Assembly: GCA_003952965.2 (NCBI GenBank)
Contig: CM025849.1
Location: 13,432,334 to 13,496,333, forward strand
Source of the DNA: Morella rubra
Lineage: Eukaryota; Streptophyta; Magnoliopsida; Fagales; Myricaceae
Length of the DNA: 64,000 nucleotides
Direction of reading: 5' to 3'
Part shown: in pieces, positions 35,420 through 47,823 of the stretch
How the letters are laid out: the number at the start of each line of letters is the position of its first letter
How positions within the stretch are numbered: the first letter of the stretch is position 1
Program-made: the position numbers and the translations under genes
The notes under the pieces: model-generated
The model's database searches: none
The model's input: the letters and a program-made list of their open reading frames with translations, nothing else
What the model was told of the DNA's origin: nothing

Positions 35420-38400
35420 TTATACAGAGAAAGAAGCTGACTGCAAATAACTCTCTGTTTTAACCTCAACATTAACTAGATCCTGAATAGCAATCATCTT
35501 CACGGGACTGGACTTCAAGCTTCTTATCGCTGCTGCAGTTGCCAAAGCTCCAGGGACGGTTGTTATTACAGGAACCTTGTAAGAAAGACCCATCCTCCTC
35601 AGCTTCATTCCGTCAATCTGATCAAGCGCATCACCTGAGCTTGTAATTACCATCAACTGGATCTGCCCATTGGAAACCATATCACCAGCATGCGGCCGTC
35701 CCTCATGCAGCTTTAGCACTCGCTCCACTGGGATCTTCGCTAGTTCAAGAACATGAGCTGTCCCTGAAGTTGAAACAATACTGAAATCAAGCGCCAGAAA
35801 GGCCCTTGCAATTCTTTCGAGATGGGGCTTTGTCAAGTCATTCAAGCTGAGGAAAACAGTGCCTGAAAGTGGCAGCTTCTGCCCAGCTGCAATTTGAGCC
35901 TTGGCAAATGCAATTGCAAAGTCAGGATCAATACCCATTACCTCACCAGTGCTGCGCATCTCAGGCCCTAGCAAAACATCACAGCCCTGGAACTTCTCAA
36001 ATGGAAGGACAGCTTCCTTGACAGACACATATTTAGGTATTACCTCTTTTGTAAAGTTTAGATCATAAAGGGACTTCCCAGACATGACAAGAGAAGCATA
36101 TTTAGCCAGTGGGTGCCCAATAGCTTTTGACACAAATGGGACTGTACGGGAAGCACGGGGATTTGCCTCAAGCAAGAAAACATCCCTTGATGCTGTAATT
36201 GCAAACTGACAGTTCATAAGACCACACACGTTTAGCCTCTTAGCTAACATTATAGTCCATGACCTAATTGTGTCCAAGCAAGAAGATGGGACCGTTTGTG
36301 TTGGAATCATGCATGCAGAGTCACCAGAATGTACCCCAGCCTGCTCAATGTGCTCCATTATCCCACCAATCACCACATGACCATGTAAGTCAGCAAGCGC
36401 ATCAACATCAATCTCAATGGCATCAGTTAAATACTTGTCAATCAATACAGGACGTTCTGGATCAACCTCAACAGCATTTTCCAGGTATCTCACAAGCTTT
36501 TCATCGTTATATACAATCTCCATTGCACGGCCACCCAATACGTAGGAAGGCCTGACAACGACTGGATAACCAATCTCCTTTGCAATGGCAAAGGCATCAG
36601 CTCCGCTCTTGGCAATTCCTCCTTTTGGTTGTTCAATGTTTAACTCTTTCAGGATGGTGTTAAATCTCTCTCTGTCCTCAGCTGCATCTATGGAATCAGG
36701 TGATGTGCCCCAAATGCTTACCCGCCCAGCACCACTGGAACAAATGAGCATGTGCTCATCTAAGTACTGCTGGATTGGGAGCGCAAGTTTCAATGGTGTT
36801 TGACCACCAAATTGTACAATGATGCCATCAGGTCGTTCCAAATCAATAATGTTCATAACATCTTCAATTGTCAAGGGTTCAAAGTATAGACGATCACTTG
36901 TGTCATAATCAGTAGATACTGTTTCAGGATTTGAATTCATCATGATTGTCTCATATCCTGCTTTCTGCAATGGGAAAAGAAGAGATAAGATGAACCCAAA
37001 GAATAAACCATACAAAGCAACAGAACCATGCACAACAGTTTCGAAGAATATGTACATTTATTCCATCTAACTATGAAGTCAACAAGCCATTTTTGGGCCA
37101 GTTCCTATAATCACAGGAATATATTAACCGATGGTCCATAATGGCAGGCACCAAAGATAACCTTATTTGAGCAACAAGGGCCGGAAAAACCAGGTTTTCT
37201 GTACATATGTACCATCGCTCCATCTAAATAAACAATAAGTAGCCCCTTTTGGAGGGGTTCCTATAATAACGTGAGCTATTGTGTCAGAAAATGCAGCAGA
37301 AATCAAACAAATCCAATGTGGTTAAAAAAGATATCAAACTGATTACAGATTTAATTATAGAAGAATAACACTACGAGACCACCTTTTTTTTGGTAATCAC
37401 AATCTGATGCATGCAGAAATGTGATAGAATTACATAAAACACATTCCTTCTATCAGCAATGACTTTTCATTTATGGCACATAAATGTTGTTGAGGCTGCA
37501 ACATACAATTTTTTGAGAAATATAACGTATAAAGAGTAAACAGCTTGCTCTTTTCCTATCCTTCTTTTTTCTTCTTCTAAAAAGGTGGAAATTTAAAATG
37601 AAGTTGGAACCCCAGGTTATTCATCAATCTCATCTCAAATAGTTATGCAACCACAGGCCCTGAAGCATAAACTCCCCAAGCATCTAGCTAGATTAATCTC
37701 TATGTTTCTATAATCTAATACCACACAATAGAGCGGTATGATAAGGACCTTCTATCATTGCAATAACCAATGACAAAAAGAGATGTGAGTCAGCAGGTAG
37801 CATGTTGATTTCCACAAGTCTGCCCATGCATCAGAGAGTAAACTGGTTCCTATAATGAGAAAAGGTGCTACAAAATGGGGAGGGAGGAAAGGAGGAAGAA
37901 TATTAAGGCACAAACCTGAAGGGCAAAGGATGTATGACAACAGCAGTAGTCAAATTCAATCCCCTGACCTATCCGATTTGGTCCTCCACCTAAAATCAGA
38001 ACCTTCTTTCTTTGGGTGGGTGCTGATTCACACTCCAAATCATAGGAGGAGTACATATAAGGAGTGTTGGCCTCAAACTCTGCTGCACAAGTATCTACTC
38101 GTTTAAATGCAGGACTCACACCTAAAGACAGCCGCTTCAACCGAACTTCTTTCTCAGTGGACTTAGTTGCAAAAGCTATCTGTTTATCACTGAAACCTCT
38201 TCTCTTCACTTCATAGAAGTCGCTCTTCATCAGATCAGACAGGGTGCAAGCCAGAAGGAACTGTTCAACATCTACTAGCTCTTTAAGCTGTGTAAGGAAC
38301 CATTTGTCAACGTAACTCAGCTCGTGAATATCATCCACCTTCATCCCCTTCTTCATTGCAGCATATATGGCATGGATACGATCTGGGTTAGGGACCCGAA

Positions 38401-41381
38401 GGCTATACTTCAACCATTCCCATTCCCAGTCAAGTTCCTTAACCTGTGCACAACCCCATCCAGAGTAGCCACATTCCAATGATCGAACTGCTTTCTGGAA
38501 GGATTCTTGGAATGTGCGGCCTACTGCCATGGACTCACCAACAGATTTCATTTGTGTAGTCAGTATTGGCTCAGAACCAGGGAATTTCTCGAATGCAAAA
38601 CGGGGGATCTGCATGACAACATTGAAAACAAAGGAAATTGAAAACCAAGAATAACAAAGATGGCATGATATGATGATATGCCAAGCATAGAGATAGTATC
38701 TCGGTAACAGACAAATTGTTAATGAGAACTATAACAAGAATAAAGATTTTATTGCTTCTTGCATATGGGGATGCAAGAAAAGAATATAAGAGGAACCTAA
38801 TATAAGGTAAAGGATAATGATCTCAAGTTTGTGGGTAGCATCAGCTTTAAACAGTACTAACGTATGGGTAAAAATCTCAAATATCAAAGTCGTCCCAACC
38901 TTAAATGCTAGTAATCTATCTTTTACGAAGACAGGTGCTGAAAAAAAGGGTCTGGCAAAATCATCTCTAGTAGGTTGCTGTAAGCAGTATGCAATTGATT
39001 AAGAGATGAAGAGGGAGGTGTTCATCGGTTATGGTACAAAAAAGAATAGGTTGTTCCTCGAATTGTGATAAATGAAGGGTGGATGAGTGATATTTCCCAC
39101 AAACGCATGGCTTTGGAGGGGTGTTGTGTGCTGGTTGTGGAGAGAGAGAGAGAGGGGGGGGGGGGGGGGGGTGCGTGATGACCATCAAATAATATATCTC
39201 TACAAAACTCTACAAATAAGAATTGAACATTAGATATCTCACGTTTTAACAACAAACTAGTGGCCCCCGAAGGTAAACATAAAGAAGGCAGAAGAGAAGG
39301 AAAAAGAAAAGGTAACTTTATCATCTGGGACTCTTTGCAGTAAAAGAACATGTTGCGAAGCTGTGCTTCAGTCTTTCACAAGCTCTAATACAACTGCCAA
39401 TTTATTTCCTCCCACGTTGAAAATGAACAAATCCAATGGGCTGGACAATGTAGAATTTGAACGCAAGAATGAAAAGCACCTCAAATATGATACAAATAAC
39501 GCTCAGATGATTAGGTGCCAAAGAAAATAAAGCGGAGGTACCAAGTGTGCCTACATAATGTTCCGGTGAACAGTAACATAGACAAAATGAGGGTGCATAG
39601 TTCTTTGCCCAGCTGTTATTGACCAACATTTCTTAAACATCTAACACCAAGAAAAGAAGAGGCTCAATGACAGAGGGAAAGTGGATTCTTTTCTAAAAGT
39701 TGCGGAGAAAAAGAAACAAGCAAAAAGCAGCGTCATACATGAAAAGCAGGTAAGATGCGGTCAGAAAGTCAAAGAGCAAAGCATACGAGACTCTTCACCG
39801 CACTCACCTAATATGGTAAGGAGCAATACAAAGAGAAAAATTATCCATGAGCCCCGTGGGGAATCCATGCATATAAATTCCCCAAAAAACACTTGGCTCT
39901 TTTATCATCCAATCGTTCCAGGTACATGGTAGAAAACTTACTTAATCATTTTAAGAAAAACTAGTCTTGGTTCTGAAAAACGATAATGAGGATACCCACA
40001 AAAAGGTAGGAGGAAATGGAGAAGCACTTACCTTTGTCACCACATAATCGATAGAAGGCTCGAAACTGGCCGGAGTTTTCTTCGTAATGTCGTTCGGAAT
40101 CTGATCCAATGAGTAGCCAACCGACAATTTGGCGGCCATTTTGGCTATGGGAAACCCTGTAGCCTTGGACGCCAGAGCCGAGGACCGCGACACCCTGGGG
40201 TTCATCTCAATGATCATCACCTCACCATCCTCAGGATTAACAGCAAACTGCACATTTGAACCACCACACTCGACTCCAATTTCCCTAATTATAGCTATCG
40301 AGTAATCCCGAAGCCGCTGGTACTCCTTATCCGTCAATGTCTGAGCCGGCGCCACAGTAATAGAATCCCCGGTGTGAACTCCCATCGGGTCGATATTCTC
40401 GATGGAGCATATAATGACCACATTGTCCGCCAAGTCCCTCATAACCTCAAGCTCATACTCCTTCCATCCCAGCAGAGACTTCTCCACTAGCACCTGTGTA
40501 GTCACACTGGCAGCGAGCCCAGCCTTGCATATGGCCTCGAATTCCTCCTTGTTATATGCAATGCCACCTCCAGTGCCGCCTAATGTGAAGGCGGGCCGAA
40601 TAATTAACGGGAACTCTCCAATCTCACTTGCAATTTCGATGCACTCCTCTAATGTGGTTCCAATCCCCGAAGGCGGCGTTTTAATTCCGATGTTCTTCAT
40701 CGCCTGCTTAAACAAATCTCTATCCTCAGCTTTCTTAATGGCATCAAGCTTGGCTCCGATCAATTCGACACCGTATCGCTCGAGAGCGCCACTCTCTGCC
40801 AAAGCGACTGCGAGGTTAAGCGCGGTCTGGCCGCCCATAGTGGGCAACAGAGCGTCGGGGCGCTCCTTCTCGAGCACTTGCTCGACCAATTCGGGCGTCA
40901 TGGGCGCAATGTACGTCCTATCGGCCAAATCCGGGTCAGTCATGATCGTGGCCGGGTTGGAATTGATCAAGATGACCTCGTATCCTTCTTCTCTGAGCGC
41001 CTTGCAAGCTTGAGTCCCCGAGTAATCAAACTCGCAAGCCTGGCCGATCACAATAGGCCCGGCCCCGATGATCAGGATCTTCTTCAAGTCGGTCCTTTTC
41101 CCACGCTTCGGTGTCGATTCTGTGGCAGGGAGGGCTGATTGCTCGCTTCGAACCGACTTGACCACAGCCCGAGAATCCACCGCTCGCCGACCGAGTTGAA
41201 CCGGCCATGGTTGGAGGTTTAAAGAAGTAGAGTCTCTCTTAGCGCCGAGGTTGTTGCAGCGGAGAAAGATGCGGGAATTATTTAATTTCGACAAGTAGGG
41301 TCTGGAGGGAGAGAAAATGGAAGACGATTGCGAGAAAATGGACTTGGAAGATAGAGTTTTGCAGTTGAAGCAGTAGCCCAT
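35420..41381 (-). CDS. CARB: Carbamoyl-phosphate synthetase large subunit, plastid
   Basis: Three exons, 41381-40032, 38608-37916 and 36964-35420, encode 1195 residues, about the usual plant length. Both introns are phase 0 with GT-AG ends. The large subunit uses ammonia from the small subunit CARA, with bicarbonate and two ATP, to make carbamoyl phosphate for pyrimidines and arginine. The first 95 or so residues, rich in Ser and Arg, look like a plastid transit peptide. The first synthetase half starts at about residue 100 with [20 protein letters not shown] and includes [11 protein letters not shown]. The second half starts near 651 with [20 protein letters not shown] and includes [13 protein letters not shown]. 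The C-terminal MGS-like regulatory domain covers roughly 1030-1195 ([20 protein letters not shown]); in relatives it binds nucleotide and ornithine effectors. No defect was seen. Confidence 0.97.
39141..39171. repeat. (AG)n followed by an 18-base G run in CARB intron 1
   Basis: AG repeats lead into a run of G's on the plus strand (C's in the transcript). It lies within the 1423-base first intron. Such runs are often misassembled. Confidence 0.9.
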
Positions 41382-41640
41382 GGTAGCCGTGTCTCACACT
41401 TTCTTCAGCAACTTGGGAAAATGCAACATATAAAACGGAGAGCAGAGAGAGTGTGAAGCTTAGGGTTTCTGGGGAGTCCAAAGGATTGCCTCTCTTAGTG
41501 CTCGAGGATATTCTGAAATCTGGCACTGTGTCTTTTGATGTGAAGTAAAGTGTAGGAACAGGAGGCCGTAGCGGAATCGGACAGGCTTGGGACTAGGGTT
41601 TGGCTCCTGTCGCTATATCATGATGGACTTTAGGAACTTG
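41382..41640 (-). promoter_or_regulatory. 5' flank of CARB
   Basis: This is the presumed 5' UTR and core promoter. The sequence is mixed, with CT-rich stretches on the minus strand near 41440. No clear TATA box was seen on the coding strand. The start codon follows CGGCTACC, a reasonable plant context. Confidence 0.35.
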
Positions 41641-43518
41641 AGCGGGGTCAGTGCTCGTTTTCACAATTATTATATAATATAAAGTTATTTATAAAATTAA
41701 TAATTAAAAAATTATATATAAATATCAATACATTTTATATAATCTTTAAACAACTTTTAACACAAATTAATATATTTTTTAAAAAAATTATAATAAATCT
41801 TTTCTTTTTATACTTTTCATCTAATTTCAATATTTTTTTATTAAATAATTACATCAAATTATCTCTCTACACTTTTTTACAAACTCCAATAAAAATTAAA
41901 TATCTTTAAAAAATTTTACTAACTTTTACACAAAAACTTATAAAACTTTTAATCTACATAAATATTCACAATTCTACCAAAATTCTACAGTTTTCACAAT
42001 ACGAACACCCCATAAATCGACAGATATCGGGCTTTTAGCCCAATTTTTCATTGGGGTTCCTAAAGAGTAACATGGCGTTCGAGATTAAAATTTTGACAAA
42101 TCTAAAATTTTAGTCATAATAAAATAATTATATAAAATTTTTTCTCTTTACTTTTTATCAACTCTAACATATTAAAATATAAAAAATTTATTTAAATCAT
42201 TTCTCTCTTCACTTTTTTACCAATTTTAATGCCTTAAAATTTTACAACAATTAATCTATTTTAATAAATAATTTTTTTATTTTTTTTGTGAATGATTTAT
42301 TTTAAAAAATAATAAATTAAATTATTTAAAAAATAATAATAATAAATCACATTATTTATGTTTTAAGTACACGTGTCAATTTGAAGCTAAACTAATTCTG
42401 TTGAGAACAAAATTTTAAAAGAATAATTTAGTTGACAAAAATTATAAACTTGAGATATACATGATCAATTTAAAAATTAAAAGATTATTTATTAAAATGG
42501 TTAAAATATAGAAACAAATCAATACTTAACCTTTTTTCAAAACATCTCTTTTTAGCCATGTTTGATTAATACTCTTGAAAAGTTTTTTTGATTTTAAAAA
42601 CATTTTTCAATCTAAATATGATTTTTTCAACACACAAAAAAAAACAAATTATCTTTAATAAAAAAAATTCTATCTAATGATTTATCTCAATTTTTGTGAA
42701 AAGTAACAAAAAAATTAAAAACACTTATATTAAAATAAAAAAAATTCCTCTAACGAGAATCTTCTTTTCAAAAATACTATTGTAAACTCTTTTACTCTCG
42801 TATTCTCAAAGAGAGAAAAAATTTTAAAATATTTTCTTTTTAAATATTTTTTGTGAATTTTACCTTATTACATACTACTAAAAAAAACATAACCCAAACA
42901 ATTTTCTTAATCTTTTTTCCTTGTTTTTTCTTTGGGTTTTTGGACTCAATTATTTGGCATAAACAGCGTTTAGTCTTGTCAGTCTCTAATCTCACCAACT
43001 CGACGAGCTAATGTCCAGAAATCAATTGATTGTAACATGTATCTAATTAATCAGTTGGAGCCATAGGCCTCATAACATTTTTCTCTTAAATTAAAAGTGG
43101 AATCCATTATTAAAGTTTGTTGTCCAACACAAATCGTCCCGTCTACGGACTCCTTTGTTGTCTCCGTCCTAAAAAAAAAAAAAAAAAAAGTGCCACGATA
43201 ATATAATAAAAATGTCATTTTTTCTATTTTAAAATTTGAATTTTTTTTATGTAATTATTTATTTAAAAGGGTTTGAATTTTTGAAGAAAATAGGTGAAAA
43301 ACCACTGATTTAGGTTCCCAACTAGGAATTTATTTGACCAGCGAAACAAAATCAGAATAATAAATTTTAGCTCTAAATGTCAAGAAATTAAAGATGAGGA
43401 ATTCTATGCGTCTCGTAATTTTTGGAGAGCAGATTAAAAAGTTGTAAATGATTGAAGTGTAAAAAAAGCCCAATCTGTCTAGTTTAGCTTCCGGGCAATA
43501 ATTAGGTCAATTTTATAG
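41641..43518. repeat. AT-rich spacer with degraded MITE relics
   Basis: The stretch 42060-42245 repeats the GTGTTTGG family wording ('catttctctcttcacttttt', 'taccaattttaatgcctt'). The stretch 42546-42900 resembles 8836-9190. Poly-A runs occur near 43171-43189. No gene was seen. Confidence 0.45.
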
Positions 43519-43719
43519 GTGTTTGAGTGTTAAAATTTTGGAGTGGTTAAAAGTTTGAAAAATTGAAATTAGATAAAAAAAAATGAAGATATAATTTGAA
43601 TAAATTTTTTATATATGTTATAGAGAAAAATTGATGATTCGATAAAGAGAGATAATAGTTTGTAATTATTTTATTACGTCAAAATTTTGAGGTGTCCAAA
43701 ATATTGAAACACAAACACC
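43519..43719. mobile_element. MITE, GTGTTTGG family
   Basis: It begins GGTGTTTGAGTG and ends ACAAACACC. The inverted similarity continues as 'aaaattttgga' against 'tccaaaatatt'. It is 201 bp and non-coding, in opposite orientation to the neighbour at 43807-44008. The target duplication is unclear. Confidence 0.65.
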
Positions 43720-43806
43720 ATTATGCAGAGAAAATCAGGAGAAAAAGATAATTCGAATGTGAGCTACAAAGATACTCTAGGAATTACTGAAAGTCGGTAG
43801 ATTAAA

Positions 43807-44008
43807 GTGGTGTTTAGGAATCAAAATTTTGGGCTCCCAAAATTTTCATCCCAATAAAATAATTCTCTAAAATTCTCTCTTTCCACATCAAATCATCATT
43901 TCACTCCAAATAAAAAATTTATTTAAATTATATCTCTCTTCACTTTTTTACCAAATCTAACACCCTAACATTTTAAGCATATTAATATTTTCACAAATAA
44001 ACACTACC
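43807..44008. mobile_element. MITE, GTGTTTGG family
   Basis: It begins GTGGTGTTTAGG and ends 'ataaacactacc'. Internal family wording is 'caaatcatcatttcac' and 'tctctcttcacttttttacc'. It is a second copy lying 87 bp from the previous one, in inverted orientation. Confidence 0.65.
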
Positions 44009-44355
44009 TAAAACTGACGAGATTAATTGAACAGAACACGGACTACTACTTCTTAACATTGGGCTCAAACAAAAAAGGGGCCCACACGGCCCACAAAGGA
44101 AAACCAAAAGAGAAAGAAAGTCATCCAGGGAATACGGGGGAAAATAACGAAAGAAAATAACTAGCTAATAGGGGAAGACGGCTCAGGGGTGGTACCAAAA
44201 AGCAGCCGAAGAAATATCAGCGCCTTTGTCCCCGTCTTCCTCTTCGTCTCTCTCTTACCCAAATCTGTGCGTGAACCCTTTTTCTTCTGGTGGCCTGAAA
44301 CACTCCAATCAACCTAAGAGACCAACAACAACCAATCAAAAGAATCGCCCTCTAT
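44009..44355. other. Spacer before the patatin fragment
   Basis: Mixed-composition DNA with a CT-rich stretch at about 44225-44260 that resembles a plant 5' leader. No coding frame was recognised. Confidence 0.4.
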
Positions 44356-44406
44356 ATGCACCAAAGCTGTCTTCTGCTCTTGGCTTTCGGTGAACACGGG
44401 GACTTA

Positions 44407-44586
44407 TTTGCTTCAGCTGCGACTCTAATGGAAGTTTTAACTGGACCCAAGTATAATGGAAAGTATCTTCACAAGCTCATAAGAAAGAACCTAGGGACCA
44501 CAAAGCTGCACCAAACCTTGACAAATGTTGTTATTCCCACTTTCGACATCAAGAAAATTCAGCCCATCATCTTCTCCTCATTTAAG
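44407..44586 (+). pseudogene. Patatin-like phospholipase exon fragment
   Basis: The frame reads [30 protein letters not shown], then [20 protein letters not shown] and IIFSSFK. This is the conserved central stretch of plant patatins (acyl hydrolases active on membrane lipids). The N-terminal part with the GxSxG nucleophile and the downstream region with the catalytic Asp are missing. The sequence after 44586 (possible donor AAG|GTGCTC) does not continue the family. I infer a lone gene fragment, possibly moved here by transposition or left by deletion. Confidence 0.85.
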
Positions 44587-44700
44587 GTGCTCGTCTTTTG
44601 TGTTTTTAGTCCTCTCAATCCCAACGGGGAGGAACTGCTCTTAAGTCCAGGTTCAAGACTGAAATCCAGTTTCAAGACCACTTCCAAACAAGGGATTTGA

Positions 44701-45804
44701 CTCACGATTAGGAGTAAATTAATTTTTTTTCCTGTACAACATTAGCAAGACGTGCGTTAAGCTTAAAGTCTACCATCATGCACAAAGGAATAATGAATTT
44801 GAAAATCACCTTCAACCTAACAATTTCAATTTCAATGTCGCACGTTAACAAACCAGAGTCAAAAGAAAGGATTCATGGGCGATCTGTTTCGGCTGGACTA
44901 GACGATGATGCGGCAATGGCTGATCTGTTTCGGCTGACCTAGGAACTGATTGGGGAGAATATGGACCAAGAAGGGAAGCCATGGGCGGGGTGCTCTGTTT
45001 CAGCTAATTTGGGGAAATAGTGGGAGTCGAGCTGACCTATGAGCTGATTTGGAGAGAATATGGACGAAAGAGGACGCGCAAAGCACAGGGGTCCTTTAGA
45101 AAATTGCTGAATTTTTTTAAATGACATAGCAAGGGTAAAATAGACATTTCAAATTAAGTTGCTCGCGTGGTATGCACGCAGAGATGGATAGGTATTAAAT
45201 TATTAGAGGACATGACATGGAGGGGATTTAACACAACTTCTATCAGGTTATGGACCGAAGTTAGATGAAAGGACATAGATGAAAAATTGTATAAAATCAC
45301 ATGGACGGCAGAATAACAAAACATACCCTAGGAGTATTGTCAAGAGACAGTTAAATTACAGGAACACGCTTTATATTTTAGCCATTTATAAATGGAAGTT
45401 CTCCCTGAGGTTTTGTTATCCCAAAATAGTATTTTTCAAGTTGCAGGCATTGCTCCGAGACTCTAGAGAAGACAATTACTTTTAGTCCAAAATTTTGTGA
45501 GGAGCTAAGGCTCCGCTGCTTAGGAGATTGTAAAGAAGATCTTGAGTTCTAGAAGTGAAAATTTCGGCATTTTTCAAGTAAGTTTTTTTTTTATTAGGAA
45601 CATGTTAGGATATTTCAGTTCAGTTTTAATATGCTAAACATGCTTAGAAGTAGTAGATTTTTTAATTTTTACGCTATACTTAGAGAATAATAGTTATTGT
45701 CCAAGTAGATTAGATTACATTCCCTTCAAATAGTCTGTTTGTAATTAATGCAAATACTTTCACTTTTTTTTTCTTGACTAATTTGGGGAAGGGAAAAGGA
45801 TACA
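44701..45804. other. Spacer with an imperfect tandem repeat
   Basis: At about 44880-45080 the wording 'gatctgtttcggctg' and 'ctgatttggagagaatatgg' recurs in diverged form, an imperfect tandem repeat. The rest has no recognised feature. Confidence 0.4.
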
Positions 45805-47779
45805 TGTAATTCCTAGGATTAAGGCAACCCAAGACTAATTTGAAAAAGATTTTTTTTATTAATTTAGGTGAATTGAGTTTCAAAACTTTTTCAAATTTAA
45901 CCCTCAAATATATATTTGTTAGATAATACGTATTGCATAATAGATTAATCACAAATAATGGATAATGCAATATCAATGATACAATCAAGACTGTGACAAA
46001 TAATTAATGGCACAAAATAAAAGTTAAAAGATTGAGAAGTAAACACAATAATTTTAGGTGGTTTGGCAAACTCGCCTAACGGTGGGTAAAAATTTCGGTA
46101 AGAATTGGAATTTTCAGTTCTAATTCCAAAAATTTAGTTCCAATTCCCGAATACCGGAACCGTAAGTCATTTTTTACAATTTTGAAACCAGAATCAGAAT
46201 TTCTGACGAAATTACTAGAATTTCAGGTTCGATTGTTCTAAAAAAAGTAAAGTAAAAATAGTGTCAAAATAAATTATAATATGAAATTTGATTAAATGTA
46301 TATTTTAGAATCTAGATTTGAATGAATATTTTACATTATGATTAATTTATGATTAATAACTAAAAATACCTAAATTTCTAGTTTCGAAAGTTTTTTTTTT
46401 TTTTTAATAGGGCTAAAAATAAAATAATAATATGGAATTTACTTGAATGTTAATTTTAAAATCTTAGATTTTGGATGGATGTTTATATTTATTATTAATT
46501 TATGATGAATAATAAAAAAATTTCTAAAAATTCAATCCAAAAAATATTTTTAGCTCATTAGGGCCCCATAAAAATATGTCCAAAAAAATACACATGCCGA
46601 ACCGAAATTTCCGATTCCGTTCCGATTTCATTTAGGTAAAATACCGCAATAGAACCGGCAACCAAAAAATAGCATTCCAATGAGTACCGAAATTGGTCAT
46701 TCCAGTTCCATAATTCCAGTAACCACCCTTAAACTCGTCTACATTCACTTCTCAAGCTTCTTTCCAAGCCTTGAGATTTCTTCACTAGACTTCTTTCAAC
46801 CAAGAGAATGGTTTATTTACACTTTGAACTTCAGAATCATCTTTCCAAGCCTCAAAAACGAGTTTGAGAACAACCTCTCAAACTCTTTCTTTTGATGAAC
46901 AACCTCACCGAAAGGCACAAGAGAATCTCTCTCATCTAGACAAAGTGTATGAGCGATTTTTGCACAGCAAACTACATCAATATAATACAATGAAAATTTC
47001 TATCTCTATGACTTCACATAATAACAAAGATGTATAAGTTTAATTTTTTGTGCGAATGATATGAAAAACATGATTGAAAAGTTTTTTGATCTCTCTTAAG
47101 CTTAAGAAATTATGTAAAGCCATCCAAGTGCATTTATGAGGCCTTAAGAGGGTTCTTATAAAGGTCACATATGAAAACTAGCTGTTTGGCGATCTATCAA
47201 TTTTTTCGTTGTACTAGTCGAACAAGGTTCTATACCAGTTGACCGCTTACAAGTTACAGGTTACCGTTACCCTTAATAGTCAAAAAGTCATAAGTGTTGA
47301 CATTTGAGAATTTTCACTTAGTCGACCGCTACATATACAAGTCGATCACCAGTCAACACTACATGAGTCGATTGATCGCTACAACTCAGTTGTTCAACTA
47401 CTATAAATTTAAAGCTCGATTTTTTTACTTTTGAAATCCTAATTTCAAAAACCAACTCCCTAAGCATATAAATAAGGTTTGAGAGTTTGTATAAGGATGA
47501 TTTAAAAGCACTTAAAGTATGCTTTGATTATCATACTTGAGATAAAAAAGTTTATGCATGGTTTAAAAAATATGCAAGTGCTTGTGATTCAAATCCTTAT
47601 TAAAAGTAATGCTTAGTGTTACAAGTTTTACCTTAAAGCTTTGAGTCTTCACTTTTGAGCTTATTTTATGTATTGATCCTTGTTTTTTTGTTATGTGTTC
47701 ATAATAGATTTTCTTTGCTTATCCATCTCGAATACTTTTATTATTATCATTCAAAACATATTGTTACTAAAAGCCAACA
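45805..47779 (-). mobile_element. Old solo-LTR-like copia fossil, interrupted by a hAT element
   Basis: This has the same order of landmarks as the LTRs of the neighbouring element: 'tgtaattcctaggattaagg' at the start, then a 'ggtggtttggcaaac' segment, 'cacatatgaaaactagc', and 'aaagccaaca' at the end. It is much more diverged. No internal domain or partner LTR was recognised, and no clear target duplication was found. It is an old, broken remnant of a related family, oriented by comparison with its neighbour. Confidence 0.6.
46077..46731. mobile_element. Non-autonomous hAT element with 8-bp target duplication
   Basis: It begins TAACGGTGGGT and ends in the complement of TAAGGGTGGTT. The flanks aactcgcc (46069-46076) and aactcgtc (46732-46739) match at seven of eight positions, the difference being a C-to-T change at a CpG. 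The 655-bp interior repeats short CGGTA, GGAATT and CCAATT words and has no transposase. It splits an older LTR relic whose sequence continues on both sides. Confidence 0.8.
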
Positions 47780-47823
47780 ATTAACACATCTTAGGGGACC
47801 AAATAAGTGTACTTATTTGAGCC

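Noticed and set aside
40402-41013. 203-codon plus-strand open frame
   Set aside because: It lies antisense to CARB exon 1, which has strong family motifs; the frame reflects the composition of that exon.
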